DNA from: Megascapheus bottae
Taxonomy: Eukaryota; Chordata; Mammalia; Rodentia; Geomyidae
Reading direction: 5' to 3'
Length of the DNA: 64,000 bases
Assembly: GCA_024803745.1 (NCBI GenBank)
Contig: JANJXV010000013.1
Span: 54,282,501-54,346,500 of the forward strand
Below the pieces are notes generated by a model that was given only the letters and a program-made list of their open reading frames with translations, was not told the origin of the DNA and did not search any database. A program made the position numbers and the translations under genes. Positions 54,315 to 64,000 of the stretch are shown here, in pieces; position 1 is the first letter of the stretch, and each line of letters opens with the position of its first letter.

Positions 54315-54420
54315 GAAAAAGCACCAGGAGCTGGTGGTTCATAACTGTAATCTTAGCTATTCAGGAGCAGAGATCTGAAGATCACAGTTTGAAATCAGCC
54401 CAGGCAGAAAAGTTATACTA
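54315..54420 (+). mobile_element. B1-like left half
   Basis: ggttcataactgtaatctta and ttgaaatcagcccaggcag; the Geo half is absent. Confidence 0.6.
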
Positions 54421-54437
54421 TTCTTCTTCTTATTATT

Positions 54438-54670
54438 ATTTTTTGATGGGTCATGGGGCTTGAACTCTGGGCCTGGGCGCTGTCCCTGAGTTCTTGAGCT
54501 CAAAGTTACTGCCCTACCTATGAGCCACAGCCCCATTTCTGGTTTTCTAGAGGTTAATTGGAAATAAGAGTCTCAAGGTCTTTAGTGTCTGGGCTGGCTT
54601 TGAACCAAGATCCTCAGATCTCAGCCTCTTGAGTACTAGGATTACAGGAATAAGCTACCAGATCTGGCCA
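54438..54670 (-). mobile_element. B1-like/Geo dimeric SINE
   Basis: gatgggtcatggggcttgaa to caggaataagctaccagatc. Confidence 0.75.
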
Positions 54671-54907
54671 ATGGGCTTCCATCTAAGAAAAGTATATGTG
54701 TTTTCTCTCTGGGGTGGACGAGCTGGCCCAGACTGGTGAGGCCCACCTTGTCCTGGTCCTATAAGTAGTACTCTTATCTCCAATTAACCATCAGAAAAAC
54801 AAGTAAAGCTGTGGCTGAAATGGTAGTGTCAGCCTTAATTGAAAAAGCCAAGAGAGAATGAGACTGAGTTCAAGCACCAGAATCTCCACCAAAAAATAAA
54901 AAAGACA

Positions 54908-55150
54908 GAAATCTGGGCGTTGGTGGCTCATCCCTATAGTCCGAGCTTCTCAAGAGAAGCTGAGATCTGAGGAATGGGTTTTGAAGCCAGCCTGGGCAGG
55001 CCAGTCTGAGACACTTTCCTCCAATGAACTTCCAAAAAGCAGTGGTAGAGCTGTGATTCAAGAGGTAGAGTACTAGCCTTGAGCAAAAAAAGTTCAGTGA
55101 CAACAGCCAGGCCCTGAGTTCAAGCCACCCCCCTCCCCACACACACACAA
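54908..55150 (+). mobile_element. B1-like/Geo dimeric SINE
   Basis: gttggtggctcatccctata to gagttcaagccaccccc, then a CA-rich tail. Confidence 0.75.
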
Positions 55151-55383
55151 TAAGCACACACTAAGCACACACTAAGCACTGACATGAAGCTACTCAGCTC
55201 CCTCTCAGTCCATTCAATTCAAGCTGTCCAGTCCCCCAGCAAGTCAGGGAGGCAGGGAGGAGAGGCAGGGCAGGTAGCTTATGTACTGTGTGTCCTGTAC
55301 ACAGTGGCTCTCACCTGGCTAGACCTGGGGCTGCTGCTTCCTTGCTGTGTGCCTCTGCCCCCAATGTAAAGAATGAGAGTGGT

Positions 55384-55582
55384 GGGCCAGGAGCATGGCC
55401 TAGTGGTAGAGTGCTTGCCTAGCAAAGCCCTGGGTTCGATTCCTCAGTACCACATACACAGTAAAGGCCGGAAATGGTACTGTGGCTCAAGTGATAGAGC
55501 CCTAGCCTTGAGAATCCCCAAGGACAGTGCCCAGGCCCTGAGTTCAAGACTCAGAACTTGCAAAAAAAAAAAAAAAGAAAGA
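55384..55582 (+). mobile_element. IDL-Geo SINE
   Basis: tggcctagtggtagagtgct left; Geo right; A tail then GAAA. Confidence 0.85.
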
Positions 55583-56017
55583 AAAAGTGTGATGGCCACA
55601 ATGGCCAGTAAAAGTCTAAGCATCTGTGACTTTGGGGATTGTGTAGATGACTCAGGAATGCAAGGCCCTGCCTGGATTTGAGGCCCCACTCCTAAGGGGC
55701 AGGACCACGTATTTGAGGTATGCACTGTCCCCCTCATTCAGCCATTCAAAACACCCCACCCCCCAAAGTGAAGACCACTTCCCCACAATCCCCAGAGCAG
55801 GAAGTCCTAGCAGAGACCAGTGAGGCCATGGTGGGGGGCGTGAAGCAGAGAACCAAAGAGCCTCAGCCAAGGGAGGGTAGGGGTAGCATTGGAAAAATGG
55901 GGTAGAGGGTCCTGGGCTGGGGGGTCATCCTTAGAGCTGCTGGAGGGTGGGCACTTGTCTGAAACCTCTGCAATGAAGCCATATTTTGTATGCATTCTTT
56001 TTTTGTTTCTCTTCTTT

Positions 56018-56197
56018 CTTTTGCCAGTCCTGGGTCTTGAACTCAGGGACTGGGCACTGTCCCTGAGCTTCTTTTGTTGAAGGTTAGCACTCTACCACTT
56101 AAGCCACAGTGCCACATCTGCCTTTTTCTGGAATCAAACCCGGGGCTTCATACCTGCTAGGTAAGCACTCTACCACTAGGCCACATTCCCAGCCCTG
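56018..56197 (-). mobile_element. IDL-Geo SINE
   Basis: gccagtcctgggtcttgaac to aggccacattcccagccct. Confidence 0.8.
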
Positions 56198-56319
56198 TGC
56201 ATTCATTTTTGCAGGCGTTTGTTCCCTAGTTCATTTATTTGGTTTGTTTCTGTTTTGAGCCATCTTCCTCCCTCCCTCCCTTTGCTGACCTCCTTTCCTA
56301 CCTTTCTCTTCTTCTCTTT

Positions 56320-56592
56320 TTTTTTTTTTTTTTTTTTGGTGCTGGCTTCATACTCCCACTTAGTTTATTTGCTGAAGGATGAAGGTTGATACTTCACCAC
56401 TTGAACCATAGCTCCCTTCCAGCTTTCTTTCTTCTCTGTCTCCTGTCTCTCTTTCTCTCTTTCTTCCTTTCTTGTGGTTAATTGGAGATAAGAGTCTCAG
56501 GGATTTTCCTGCATAGGCTTCAAACTGCCATCCTCAAATCTCAGCCTCCTGAGTAGCTAGGATTAGAGGCGTGAGCCACCAGCATCCAGCTG
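56320..56592 (-). mobile_element. B1-like/Geo dimeric SINE
   Basis: A 22-base T tract, ggtgctggcttcatactccc, an internal CTTT-rich expansion, to aggcgtgagccaccagcatc. Confidence 0.75.
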
Positions 56593-56899
56593 CTCTTTGC
56601 TGCTTTCCTCGCTTCCCCACTCTGTCCTTTTCCTTCCCTTTCCTTGTTTATTCAGCCAGGTTGTCCATTGGACCTAACATACCAGAATCACAGCTGGTGC
56701 CAGGCCGAGTGACACGGGCTAAAGTCCAGTGATGAGTCACACGTGGTCATCTGAGGTGGGGCTGGCCAAAGCTCCTAAGCCCCCAACCTGATCCAGAAAA
56801 ATGTCCAACACCACAGAAATGCATGAGGTTTGGCTGCTGCTCTTCTGGGGTTTTCAGGGCAGTCACACATGACGCAGGACCCATAAAGAACTATGAGCA

Positions 56900-57086
56900 A
56901 GGGCTGAGAATGTGGCTCAGTGGAAGCATGCTTGTCTAGAATGCTTGAAGGCGTGGGTTCAATTCCTCAGTATCACAGAGAGGTGGTGCTGTGGTAGAGT
57001 GCTAATCTTGAACAATAGAAACTCAGGGACAGTGCCCGTGTCCTGAGTTCAAGCCTCAGGACTGGCCAAAAAAAAAAAAAAAAAGA
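56900..57086 (+). mobile_element. IDL-Geo SINE
   Basis: gtggctcagtggaagcatgc left; shortened linker; Geo right with an 18-base A tail. Confidence 0.8.
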
Positions 57087-57329
57087 ATAAAAGAACTGTG
57101 AGCTTGGGAACCGTGGGGCCCCCAGAGGGCTGAGTCACCCACAGGCCGGAAATCACCAGTAAAAACAACACTCAGTTCTCCAACTGGGCAGACTCTGTGA
57201 CGTGAGGCTGCCTCCCCACTCCACAAATAAACCTCTGGAAAACTGTCATTCAGAGCCCAGCAATGTCTGAGAATGAGGAAATTTTCTGCCAGCCAGGGCA
57301 GGCAGTCATGGCCTAGTGACTAAAAGCCT

Positions 57330-57520
57330 AACTTTTGCTTGGTTGGCATTCTACCACTTGAGCCATGCCTTGCCTCTAGCTTTGCATTTTTGCTCATTAT
57401 TCTGGATGCTGACTGTCATAGATTTTTCTCTTCGGGCTGGCTTCAAACCATAATCCATCAGATCTGATTCCCAAGTAGCCTGGATTACAGGCATGCACCA
57501 CTGGGACCTGGCTTAGCCTG
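57330..57520 (-). mobile_element. B1-like/Geo dimeric SINE, old
   Basis: tctaccacttgagccatgcc and ggattacaggcatgcaccac with many substitutions. Confidence 0.65.
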
Positions 57521-57899
57521 CCTCTTTCAGGAAGCTGGCTTTGACACCCAGAGACCACATCCTGGCTCCGCATCTTAGGGTCACACCTAGGTCGGCATTT
57601 CAGTTTGGCCTCTTAGTAGCTGCTAAGGTTCCACAAGAATCTAACTTCTCAGGCCTTAGGCAACATCTGGTAAAAGGGGGTACCATCCCATGACCTGATG
57701 AGCAGTGTTAGCACTAGGTTCACAACTCATTAATGGCACTGTTATTAGGAAACTATGAAATGTAACAGCAATCAAGTGTGTCATTACAGCGATTATCTCT
57801 ATAGCAACCAAGGCCTGGGCCTGCCTCGCAGCTCCTCTCCCCTCAGTCCGGCCCCACCTGCCTTGCCACCTGGCTGAGTGACAGCACCAGGGATGACGA

Positions 57900-58310
57900 G
57901 GCAGACAGCTGATTGTGGGGCACAGGACTTCTCCCCACCACACCTCCAGGCAGGAGCTGTGCTTGGTAGCCACGCACCCAGCCCCATGCCAAGTCCTGCC
58001 CAGCCCTCGAGCAGTTTCGGGGAGGAAAAAGACACCTGAAGGGTGGAGCTAGCATGAGCCTTCCTCATCAGGTGAGGGAGGCCTGGTGGCGGTTCCCAAC
58101 AGCTGACACCTTGGCCCGGAGTGAGCCCCCCAGACAGGGCCTCCCACCTCCAGGGACCCCAGTGAGGCCCCAAAGGAAGCAAATGGTGCTTTCTCACCTG
58201 CTCAGCTGTGAAGGCCACGGGTGATGATGTCATGACTACTTTTATTAAGCTTCAATGGAAACAGCTGGTCCAAGTCCTGGGCGAGGCCTGTGTCTATTTT
58301 TAAAAAGATA
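57900..58310. promoter_or_regulatory. Candidate enhancer: E-box cluster and MEF2 site
   Basis: Single-copy DNA with four CAGCTG E-boxes (57,906, 58,100, 58,203, 58,262), a CRE/AP-1-like TGATGTCA (58,225-58,232) and a perfect MEF2 consensus CTATTTTTAA (58,294-58,303). Such a grouping is typical of muscle or neuronal enhancers, but function is only inferred from motifs. Confidence 0.35.
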
Positions 58311-58524
58311 TAAATTCGGGCCCCTAGGAGGAGCAGAGGGTGGGTGACAGCAGGTTTCCAGTTCGAGACTGGATTGGCGCTCCACCATCTGGGCACTAAC
58401 CCTCCTGCCAAGTTCTACCCTCTGTCACAGGGGAGGGGAATGGGGGGGGTGCAGGACTCTCCACTCACTCTCCCTGCCTTTCCTTTGCTGTACTGTCTTC
58501 TCACTGTTCAAGAGTCTGCCCAAC

Positions 58525-58628
58525 GGGGTTGGAAGTGTGGCTCAGGTTTTAAGAGTTCCAAGCCAATGAGTAAGACCAGGCATCAGATACTGAGTTCAAA
58601 TCCTGGTTTCCAACAAAAGAAAAAAATA
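58525..58628 (+). mobile_element. Geo/ID-like monomer
   Basis: gaagtgtggctcaggtttta and gagttcaaatcctggtttcc with an A-rich tail. Confidence 0.45.
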
Positions 58629-58766
58629 GTCTGGCCTCTCTTGACAGAAGGAATCTTAGGCCAACTACAGTGAGGTTCTTTTGTCCTCTTCCTGCCTGGC
58701 ATAGCTCCCTGCCTGGCAGAGCTCTTGTCATCCTGATACCCTCTTGTCTCCCACACCAGGCCTCAA

Positions 58767-58918
58767 GATTCTCAAGATGGGGCCTTTGTTTAGAGATCCT
58801 AGGTCTTTAGAAACAAGAGATTATCTGTGTTGGTTAAATTCTGATTCTCAAGATGGGGCCTTTGTTTAGAGATCCTACGTCTTTAGAAACAAGAGATTAT
58901 CTGTGTTGGTTAAATTCT
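58767..58918. repeat. 76-base tandem duplication
   Basis: Copies 58,767-58,842 and 58,843-58,918 differ at one base only (ctaggt versus ctacgt). Confidence 0.95.
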
Positions 58919-59039
58919 AACCACATCTGGAAGCCTATGGCCCATGCATGCCTATAAACCCTAGGTGACATCTAGAGGATCATGGTTCAAAGCCACTCAG
59001 GCAATCAAGTCTATAAGACTTTATCTCAAAAAAAAACCC

Positions 59040-59275
59040 CAGTGCTGATAGCTCACACCTGTAATCTTAGCTATCCAGGAGGCTGAGATTGCAGAATCAC
59101 AATGCAAAGCAAAATAGGGCAGAAGAGTCTGTGAGACCTTTCTCTCCAATTAACCAACAAAAAGTCCCAAGTGGAGCTGTGGCTCAATTGGTACAGTGTC
59201 AACTTTGAGAAAAAAGTTAAGGGACAGTGCATAGGCCCTGAGTTCAAGCGCTGGCACCAACACACCACACACACA
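59040..59275 (+). mobile_element. B1-like/Geo dimeric SINE
   Basis: gctgatagctcacacctgta to gagttcaagcgctggcacc, tail CACA. Confidence 0.75.
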
Positions 59276-59626
59276 CACTCACATGACAGAGTCTGGGTGG
59301 AAGCATGGCTCCATTGGTAGAATGCCAGCAAAGCAAAAGTGAGTCATGAGCTCAAAATGCTAGTCGTGAAAAAAAAACAAAACAAAAACAAAAAATATTC
59401 ATGGCACTAGGCACGGGCCAGAGCTCTAAGCACTTTAGAGATGGCTGGTATCATGGCCAGGTCACTGCCAACCAGGGCCAGACAGGAGCTCAGAGAATCT
59501 GCCTGGTGCTGGTTAAGAGGGAGAGGCAGGTGGGCAGCAGACCCAGTGACTGATGTGGGGAGGCCAGGCTAGGCCTCCCCACCCAGCCGGCAACGCCTGG
59601 AGGTCTGCAGCTAGTCTCCAGGCCCC

Positions 59627-59893
59627 CATCCATCCACCTACCCACCCACCCACCCATGCATCCATCCACCCATCCATCTACCCACCCATGCATTCATCCA
59701 CCCATCCATCCATCCATGCACCCACCCACCCATGCATCCATCCATCCATCCATCCATCTGTCCATCCATCCATCCATCCATCCACCCATGCACCCATCCG
59801 CCCATGCACCCATCCACCCATGCATCCATCCACCCATGCATCCATCCATCCACCCACCCACCCATGCATCCACCCACCCATCCATCCATCCTG
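59627..59893. repeat. CATC/CACC minisatellite
   Basis: 270 bases of CATC and CACC units with periodic CATGCATC/CATGCACC variants, ending about 400 bases before the RHOD start codon. It keeps several long frames open (His/Pro/Ser/Thr or Trp/Met/Gly/Asp periodic peptides) that are not genes. Confidence 0.95.
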
Positions 59894-59984
59894 CCTGCCA
59901 TTCAGCACAGATCAAAGCTCGGCTGACCGCCACCTCCTTCCTCTCTGGGAAGTGGGCCAGGTGTGTCCCCTTCCTCCGGGTCCC

Positions 59985-60520
59985 CACCAGGTCCCCAGCT
60001 CGTCCTTCCCCTCTGGGATCCGTTGCCAGCCCGAGGACGTGCGCGTCGGGCCCGGGCCTTGGCCACCGCTCCATCGGGGCCGCAGGGAAGAGCCCGGCAG
60101 CCCTCCGCACCTGGCCAACCCGGGTCGGCCGGGGCCTCTCACCTGGGCCCCGTGGCCCCCGCCCCCCCAGGGCCCTCGGCCGCCCCGATCCGCCCCCGAT
60201 CCGCCCCGATCCACTTCCTCCCGCCGCCCCGCCCCTTCCACATTCCTGTCCCGCCGCCGGCCGCCCCGCGCCAGGCCCGCGCGCCCGCCGGGATGAAGGC
60301 AGCCCAGGCCCCGGGCGGCGAGGACGCGCCGTCCGTCAAGGTGGTCGTGGTGGGCGACGGGGGCTGCGGGAAGACCTCGCTGCTGCTGGTCTTCACCCAG
60401 GGCAACTTCCCCGAGGTGAGTGCGGGGCTGGCGCGCGCCGCGTGCCCGGCTGCGGGGAGCTGCCACGGGGGCGCGCGGCCCCGCCGAGGTCTTCCGGCCC
60501 CTGGAGCCGTGGCACCCACC
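59985..60520 (+). promoter_or_regulatory. RHOD: RHOD CpG island promoter
   Basis: CpG-dense block around the first RHOD exon. Three near-identical copies of a CCGCCCCGAT unit at 60,180-60,212 contain GC boxes, followed by an ETS-type CTTCCTC (60,215-60,221) and another GCCCC run. No TATA box. The transcription start is probably 60,220-60,290. Confidence 0.75.
60293..60415 (+). CDS. RHOD: RHOD coding exon 1
   Basis: Starts at ATG (context ccgggATGa) in the CpG island and codes for residues 1-41, ending NFPE before the donor GAG|GTGAGT, phase 0. It contains the whole P-loop. Confidence 0.95.
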
Positions 60521-63500
60521 TGGGAGAGAGGGGGGCGCGTGGGGACCGAACTAGTAGCCTGGGTACTTAGCAGGGCCGACAGGCAACACTTGGGGGCCCA
60601 GCTTGGCCACGGAGACAGTGGGCACTTCGGGCTGGCACGGCTCAACTCGTGTCTGTGCCACTGAAGCGCCGTTCGGTGTGCCCTTGGGTAAGTTCCTTAC
60701 CCTCTCTGAGCCTTTGCACAGAACAGACTGGCGGGAGGTTGGTGAGTGATCCTGGCGCTCCTGGACACTTCCAGCTCCACCTCGAGGCCCGAGAGCTGGA
60801 CAACTGAGTGCCTCTTGATGACCTGCTGAGCCTGGTGGGGTGGAGAGGCCGTTGGGAGTGATGAGGCAGAGTTAATGCCAGGCTGTGAACAGTTTCACCT
60901 GTGCCTGGTACATCCGGGCACTCTGGAACTGTTGTCCTGAGATTTCCACTGGCTGTCTAGGAGGCTCAGCAGACACCAAGTGCCGGGCAGAAGCTAGGGC
61001 TGGCCCAGGTACTGGGGTTCTGGGAGGAGTGGGGTCCTAGGAACTTATGAGTTTTCCCCCCAGCGGTTCCTCTTCCTCCCTTCCTGTCCCAGCATCCTTT
61101 GGGGTGGAGTGGGCTGGGGCTGGGTCTGAAGACAGCATGGGGTCTTCCCTCTCAGGCTCTGGGGACCACAGAGCTGATGTCACCTCCTTTGAAAGTGTTT
61201 CCCGGCCCTCAGATGCTGTCCATAAGTCAACCATGATGGTAGCCTGGGAAGAGTACCACAGGGGTCCAGGAAGGGCTCAGGCCTCCCCACCACTGGGATC
61301 AGATGTCCTAGATGGTGACTTGGTTGGTGTGAGGGGCTCTGCCAAATTCTGAGAGGTTCCAGTGTGGAGATGGGCACAGAGCAGTCCACATACCAGAGGA
61401 CACTGGGCCAGCCAGGGGACACTGGGGGATGGCTCTTCCCTTCTGGGGACTCTGGGTTCTGTGGCACAAGAGGCTAACTTCAAACTCTCCGTTATCCTGC
61501 CTCCAATGCCTGAATGCTGAACTACAAGTGAACAGGCCTTTGGGGTCGTCTTTTGGTTTGTTTGTGCCAATACTAGAGTTTGAACTCAAGGTCTTGAGCT
61601 TTACTACTTGAGCCCAGCCCACTTTTGGCTTTTTAGTTGTTAATTGGAGAGAAGAGTCTCATGGACTTTTCTATCCAGACTAGCTTCAAATCCTGATCCT
61701 CAGATCTCAGCCTCCCGAGTGGCTAGAATTACAGGCGTGCCCAATAGCCTCTGGTTTGACAGATTCACCAAAAAAGAGAGGCTTCACATTGCAGAAGGGA
61801 AGTCTGAGCTTAGAAAGGGAGTCTGCAGTGTGTGCGCCTAGCAGGGCATTCTCCACAGCCCAGCCGTGCCCCGCCTCCTCTCCCAGGCAGCAGCAGCTCC
61901 TGCCCACACTGCAGAGGACAGACATCAGACTGGGGATTTGTCAGTACTGGGGTTTGAACTCAAGGCCTTGCACTTATTAGCCAAGCATTCTTCCACTGAG
62001 CTATACCTGAAGAAACTTCAGTGACCCTCATCAGCTGAGGCCCAACCTCAAGTTCAGGTCAAAGGGAGCAAGGTAAAGAGAGATCTGAGGTGAAGAGGAC
62101 CCCTAGGGCTGGGTGCCAGTACCTAGTGGCTGCATAGAGCATGGGAGTAGGTGATCCTAACCCTGTCCCCTAAAAACTGCATGAGAACATGTAGGAACTC
62201 CCCCCCCCCCTAGTATCCTGCCAAGGAAACCCTGACAGCCTCTCCTGTCATGGCCTGAGGCAGGAATGGGTTGACTCATCTCTGACTGACCTCCACAGAT
62301 AAGATTAGAAGCTTACTAGTCAGGTGTGTGTGGAGGGGGCGGGTGGGGGGGTGACCCTGCCTGGGGGAAAGAAGAGGGCAAAGAACGGGACCAAAGCTGT
62401 GGACAAAGTCTCCCAGATCATATTCCACAGCCTGCAGAAGGGTGTAGAAGGGTATAGAGGAGCCCCGTCTGCTCTGTTCTGAGAGTTGGATCTGGAGTTT
62501 GGTCTCCTGGGGACAGCTTGATGGCCGCACTCCGGAGCCACACAGTTATTGCCTCAGGCACGAGACACTTGCCCTTCCTCTGGGCCTGGCCCAGAAGATG
62601 AGCATCCCCCTGACATTCCATTCATTCAGAGACGGTGCTCTGAATCCCATGTGTTCCCCAAGGACTCGGAGGCAGGCTAGCTCAGATGAGACCCCAACAA
62701 CTAGCAGGTGGGTGGCAAGTTGGAGGCTCAGCCACAGGCATTTGTGCCTGTCACAGGTGGGGAGCAGCTGACCTGGGCAATCAGCTAAGTAGTAAACATT
62801 CACTCTGGACCTCACCTGCCAGTCTATGAGGTGTGAGGTGACACCTCCCCCCCTCCTTTTTTTTTTTGTCAGTTATGGGACTTAAACTCAGGGCCTAGGT
62901 GCTATCCCTGAGCTTTTTCTACTCAAGGCTAGTACGCTATCGCTCTGAGCCCATTGCCACTTCCAGGTTTTTCTAGTAGTTAATTGGAGATAAAAGTCTC
63001 ATCAACCTTCCTGGCCAGGCTAGCTTCGAACTGCAACTCTCAGATCTCAGTAGCTTAGATGACAGGCCTGCACCACCAGCACCCATGCCACCTTCCCCTT
63101 TGACAGGACTGGCTCAAGGCCACATGGCTGGTGGGTACCAGAGCTAGATCTTAAGCCAGAGCCATCTGAGGTAGGCCCGGTGTCTTATGCTTGTAATCCT
63201 AGCTATTCAGAAGGCTGAGATCTGAGGATCATGATTCAAAGCCAGCCCAGGCAGGAAAGTCCATGAGCCTCTTCTCTTCAGTTAACCACCAGAAAACCAG
63301 AAGTGGAGCTGTGGTCACAGTGGTAGAGAGTTAGCCTTAAGCAAAAGAAGCTCAAGGACTATACTCAGGTCCCGAGTTCAAGCCCAAGGATCGGCACACA
63401 GAAGAAACCGTACTGTTTGCTGAATGAACATATAAATGGGCCAAGGATGAAGATTATGTCATTCCAGATGGCGGGAACTCGTGAAAGGGCAGGGCTCTTG

Positions 63501-63721
63501 CTGGCACCTCATCTCCACCCCCCTCCCAACATGCTGCCAGCCACCTGGCAGCAGCTATCCCAGGGGCTACTGGCATTCCTGAGGTTTTGACCTGCCCCCT
63601 GCCTGCCTCTCACAAGCTTCCTTCCTTCCTCAGAGCTACTCACCCACCATATTTGAGAAGTACATTGTCAATCTGCAAATGAAAGGCAAACCTGTATGCC
63701 TCGAAATCTGGGATACAGCAG
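60293..63721 (+). CDS. RHOD: Rho-related GTPase RhoD, 5' part of gene
   Basis: The first two coding exons (60,293-60,415 and 63,634-63,721) give residues 1-70 plus the first base of Gly71; the rest lies beyond the window. Visible GTPase motifs: P-loop GDGGCGKTS (21-29) with Gly23 at the Ras Gly12 position, switch [10 protein letters not shown] (43-51) with effector Thr46, and the G3 motif WDTA(G) (67-71). The N-terminal extension before the P-loop ([14 protein letters not shown]) is what separates RhoD from RhoA/Rac/Cdc42. RhoD acts on early endosome motility and actin filopodia. The order SYT12-RHOD on the same strand matches human. Differences from human RhoD as I remember it (Ile and Lys in PTIFEKY, TQGNF before the junction) are conservative. 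Confidence 0.95.
61555..61756 (-). mobile_element. B1-like/Geo dimeric SINE
   Basis: tactagagtttgaactcaag to agaattacaggcgtgcccaa in RHOD intron 1. Confidence 0.75.
61935..62012 (-). mobile_element. ID-like monomer
   Basis: gtactggggtttgaactcaa and cttccactgagctatacctg: an inverted tRNA-like unit. Confidence 0.55.
62853..63095 (-). mobile_element. B1-like/Geo dimeric SINE
   Basis: Oligo(T), gtcagttatgggacttaaac to ggcctgcaccaccagcaccc. Confidence 0.75.
63170..63405 (+). mobile_element. B1-like/Geo dimeric SINE
   Basis: taggcccggtgtcttatgct to gagttcaagcccaaggat, 230 bases before RHOD exon 2. Confidence 0.8.
63634..63721 (+). CDS. RHOD: RHOD coding exon 2
   Basis: Acceptor CTTCCTCAG; codes for residues 42-70 and one base of Gly71, from [10 protein letters not shown] through LEIWDTA, then donor G|GTGGGT. 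It spans switch I and the beginning of switch II. Confidence 0.95.
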
Positions 63722-64000
63722 GTGGGTGTGCTGGGGCTGGGAGGAGGGGACCCCAGATGTCTGGGACACAGTCTTTCCCTGCTTTGCACCCCAACTTCAG
63801 CTTCGCTAAGACCTTCTCACTTGGCTTGTGTCCCAAGGGTTAACTCTAGGCTAAACTCAGGGGACCCCAGCAGCCCTCTCCCTGGGGGTGAAGTTGTCTT
63901 TCCCGGGGTCCTGCTTGCCCTCTGTCTCATCCCAAGCCCAGGGAAAAGCAGATAGGCCTTACTTCCTCTAGTCTGTCCCCTGCCCATCCTCTGCCTTGCT
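63722..64000 (+). other. RHOD: RHOD intron 2, start
   Basis: Single-copy DNA after the exon 2 donor. The third RHOD exon is not reached before the window ends. Confidence 0.75.

Larger units (their letters stand above)
54191..59980. other. Intergenic region between SYT12 and RHOD
   Basis: SINEs occupy 54.3-55.6, 56.0-57.1, 57.3-57.5 and 58.9-59.3 kb. 57.55-58.5 kb is single-copy DNA with several transcription-factor-type motifs. A 76-base tandem duplication lies at 58.77 kb and a CATC/CACC minisatellite at 59.63 kb. No gene is seen. Confidence 0.75.
60416..63633 (+). other. RHOD: RHOD intron 1
   Basis: Mostly single copy, with dimeric SINEs at 61.56, 62.85 and 63.17 kb, an ID-like monomer at 61.94 kb and a MIR tail near 60.67 kb. 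Open frames at 61.0-61.6 kb do not resemble a known protein. Confidence 0.8.

Noticed and set aside
59553..60664. Long open frames (up to 304 codons) upstream of and through RHOD exon 1
   Set aside because: They start in the CATC/CACC minisatellite, where any frame stays open, and cross the CpG-rich RHOD exon out of frame. No family signature is present.

Overview
The window is mammalian nuclear DNA: split genes with consensus GT-AG junctions, CpG-island promoters, and about half of the sequence in interspersed repeats. Exon content and order match the human 11q13.2 neighbourhood PC (minus) - C11orf86 - SYT12 - RHOD (all plus). The dominant young repeat is a dimeric SINE with a tRNA-Ala/ID-like left monomer and a distinct right monomer. 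It matches, as I recall it, the IDL-Geo SINE reported only from geomyoid rodents (kangaroo rats, pocket mice, pocket gophers). The host is therefore most likely a geomyoid rodent; this is inferred from repeats and synteny, not from a database search.

Layout. 1-11.7 kb is probably the first intron of PC (pyruvate carboxylase, minus strand), packed with SINEs and an old L1. 11.1-12.4 kb is a CpG island with a minus-strand splice donor, a GC box and three CCAAT boxes, taken as a PC promoter. 18.8-21.7 kb is the two-exon gene C11orf86. 21.7-36.2 kb is intergenic with SINEs, microsatellites and old LTR/MIR pieces. 36.1-36.9 kb is the SYT12 CpG island with a non-coding first exon. SYT12 coding exons lie at 40.6, 44.5, 45.9, 48.2, 49.3, 51.2 and 52.4 kb, and joining them in frame gives 421 codons. 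The SYT12 3' UTR runs to a poly(A) signal at 54.17 kb. 54.2-60.0 kb is intergenic, with a cluster of CAGCTG E-boxes plus a MEF2 site and a CATC/CACC minisatellite. 60.0-60.5 kb is the RHOD CpG island and first coding exon. RHOD exon 2 is at 63.6 kb and the gene runs off the right edge.

The genes are not known to form one pathway. PC is mitochondrial anaplerosis, SYT12 a Ca2+-independent synaptic vesicle protein, RHOD an endosomal/actin Rho GTPase, and C11orf86 has no established function. I see no new gene system. The less expected observations concern repeats (a trimeric SINE, a right monomer shared by two SINE families, short L1 3'-end insertions with intact target duplications), a NAGNAG acceptor in C11orf86, and several candidate regulatory clusters.
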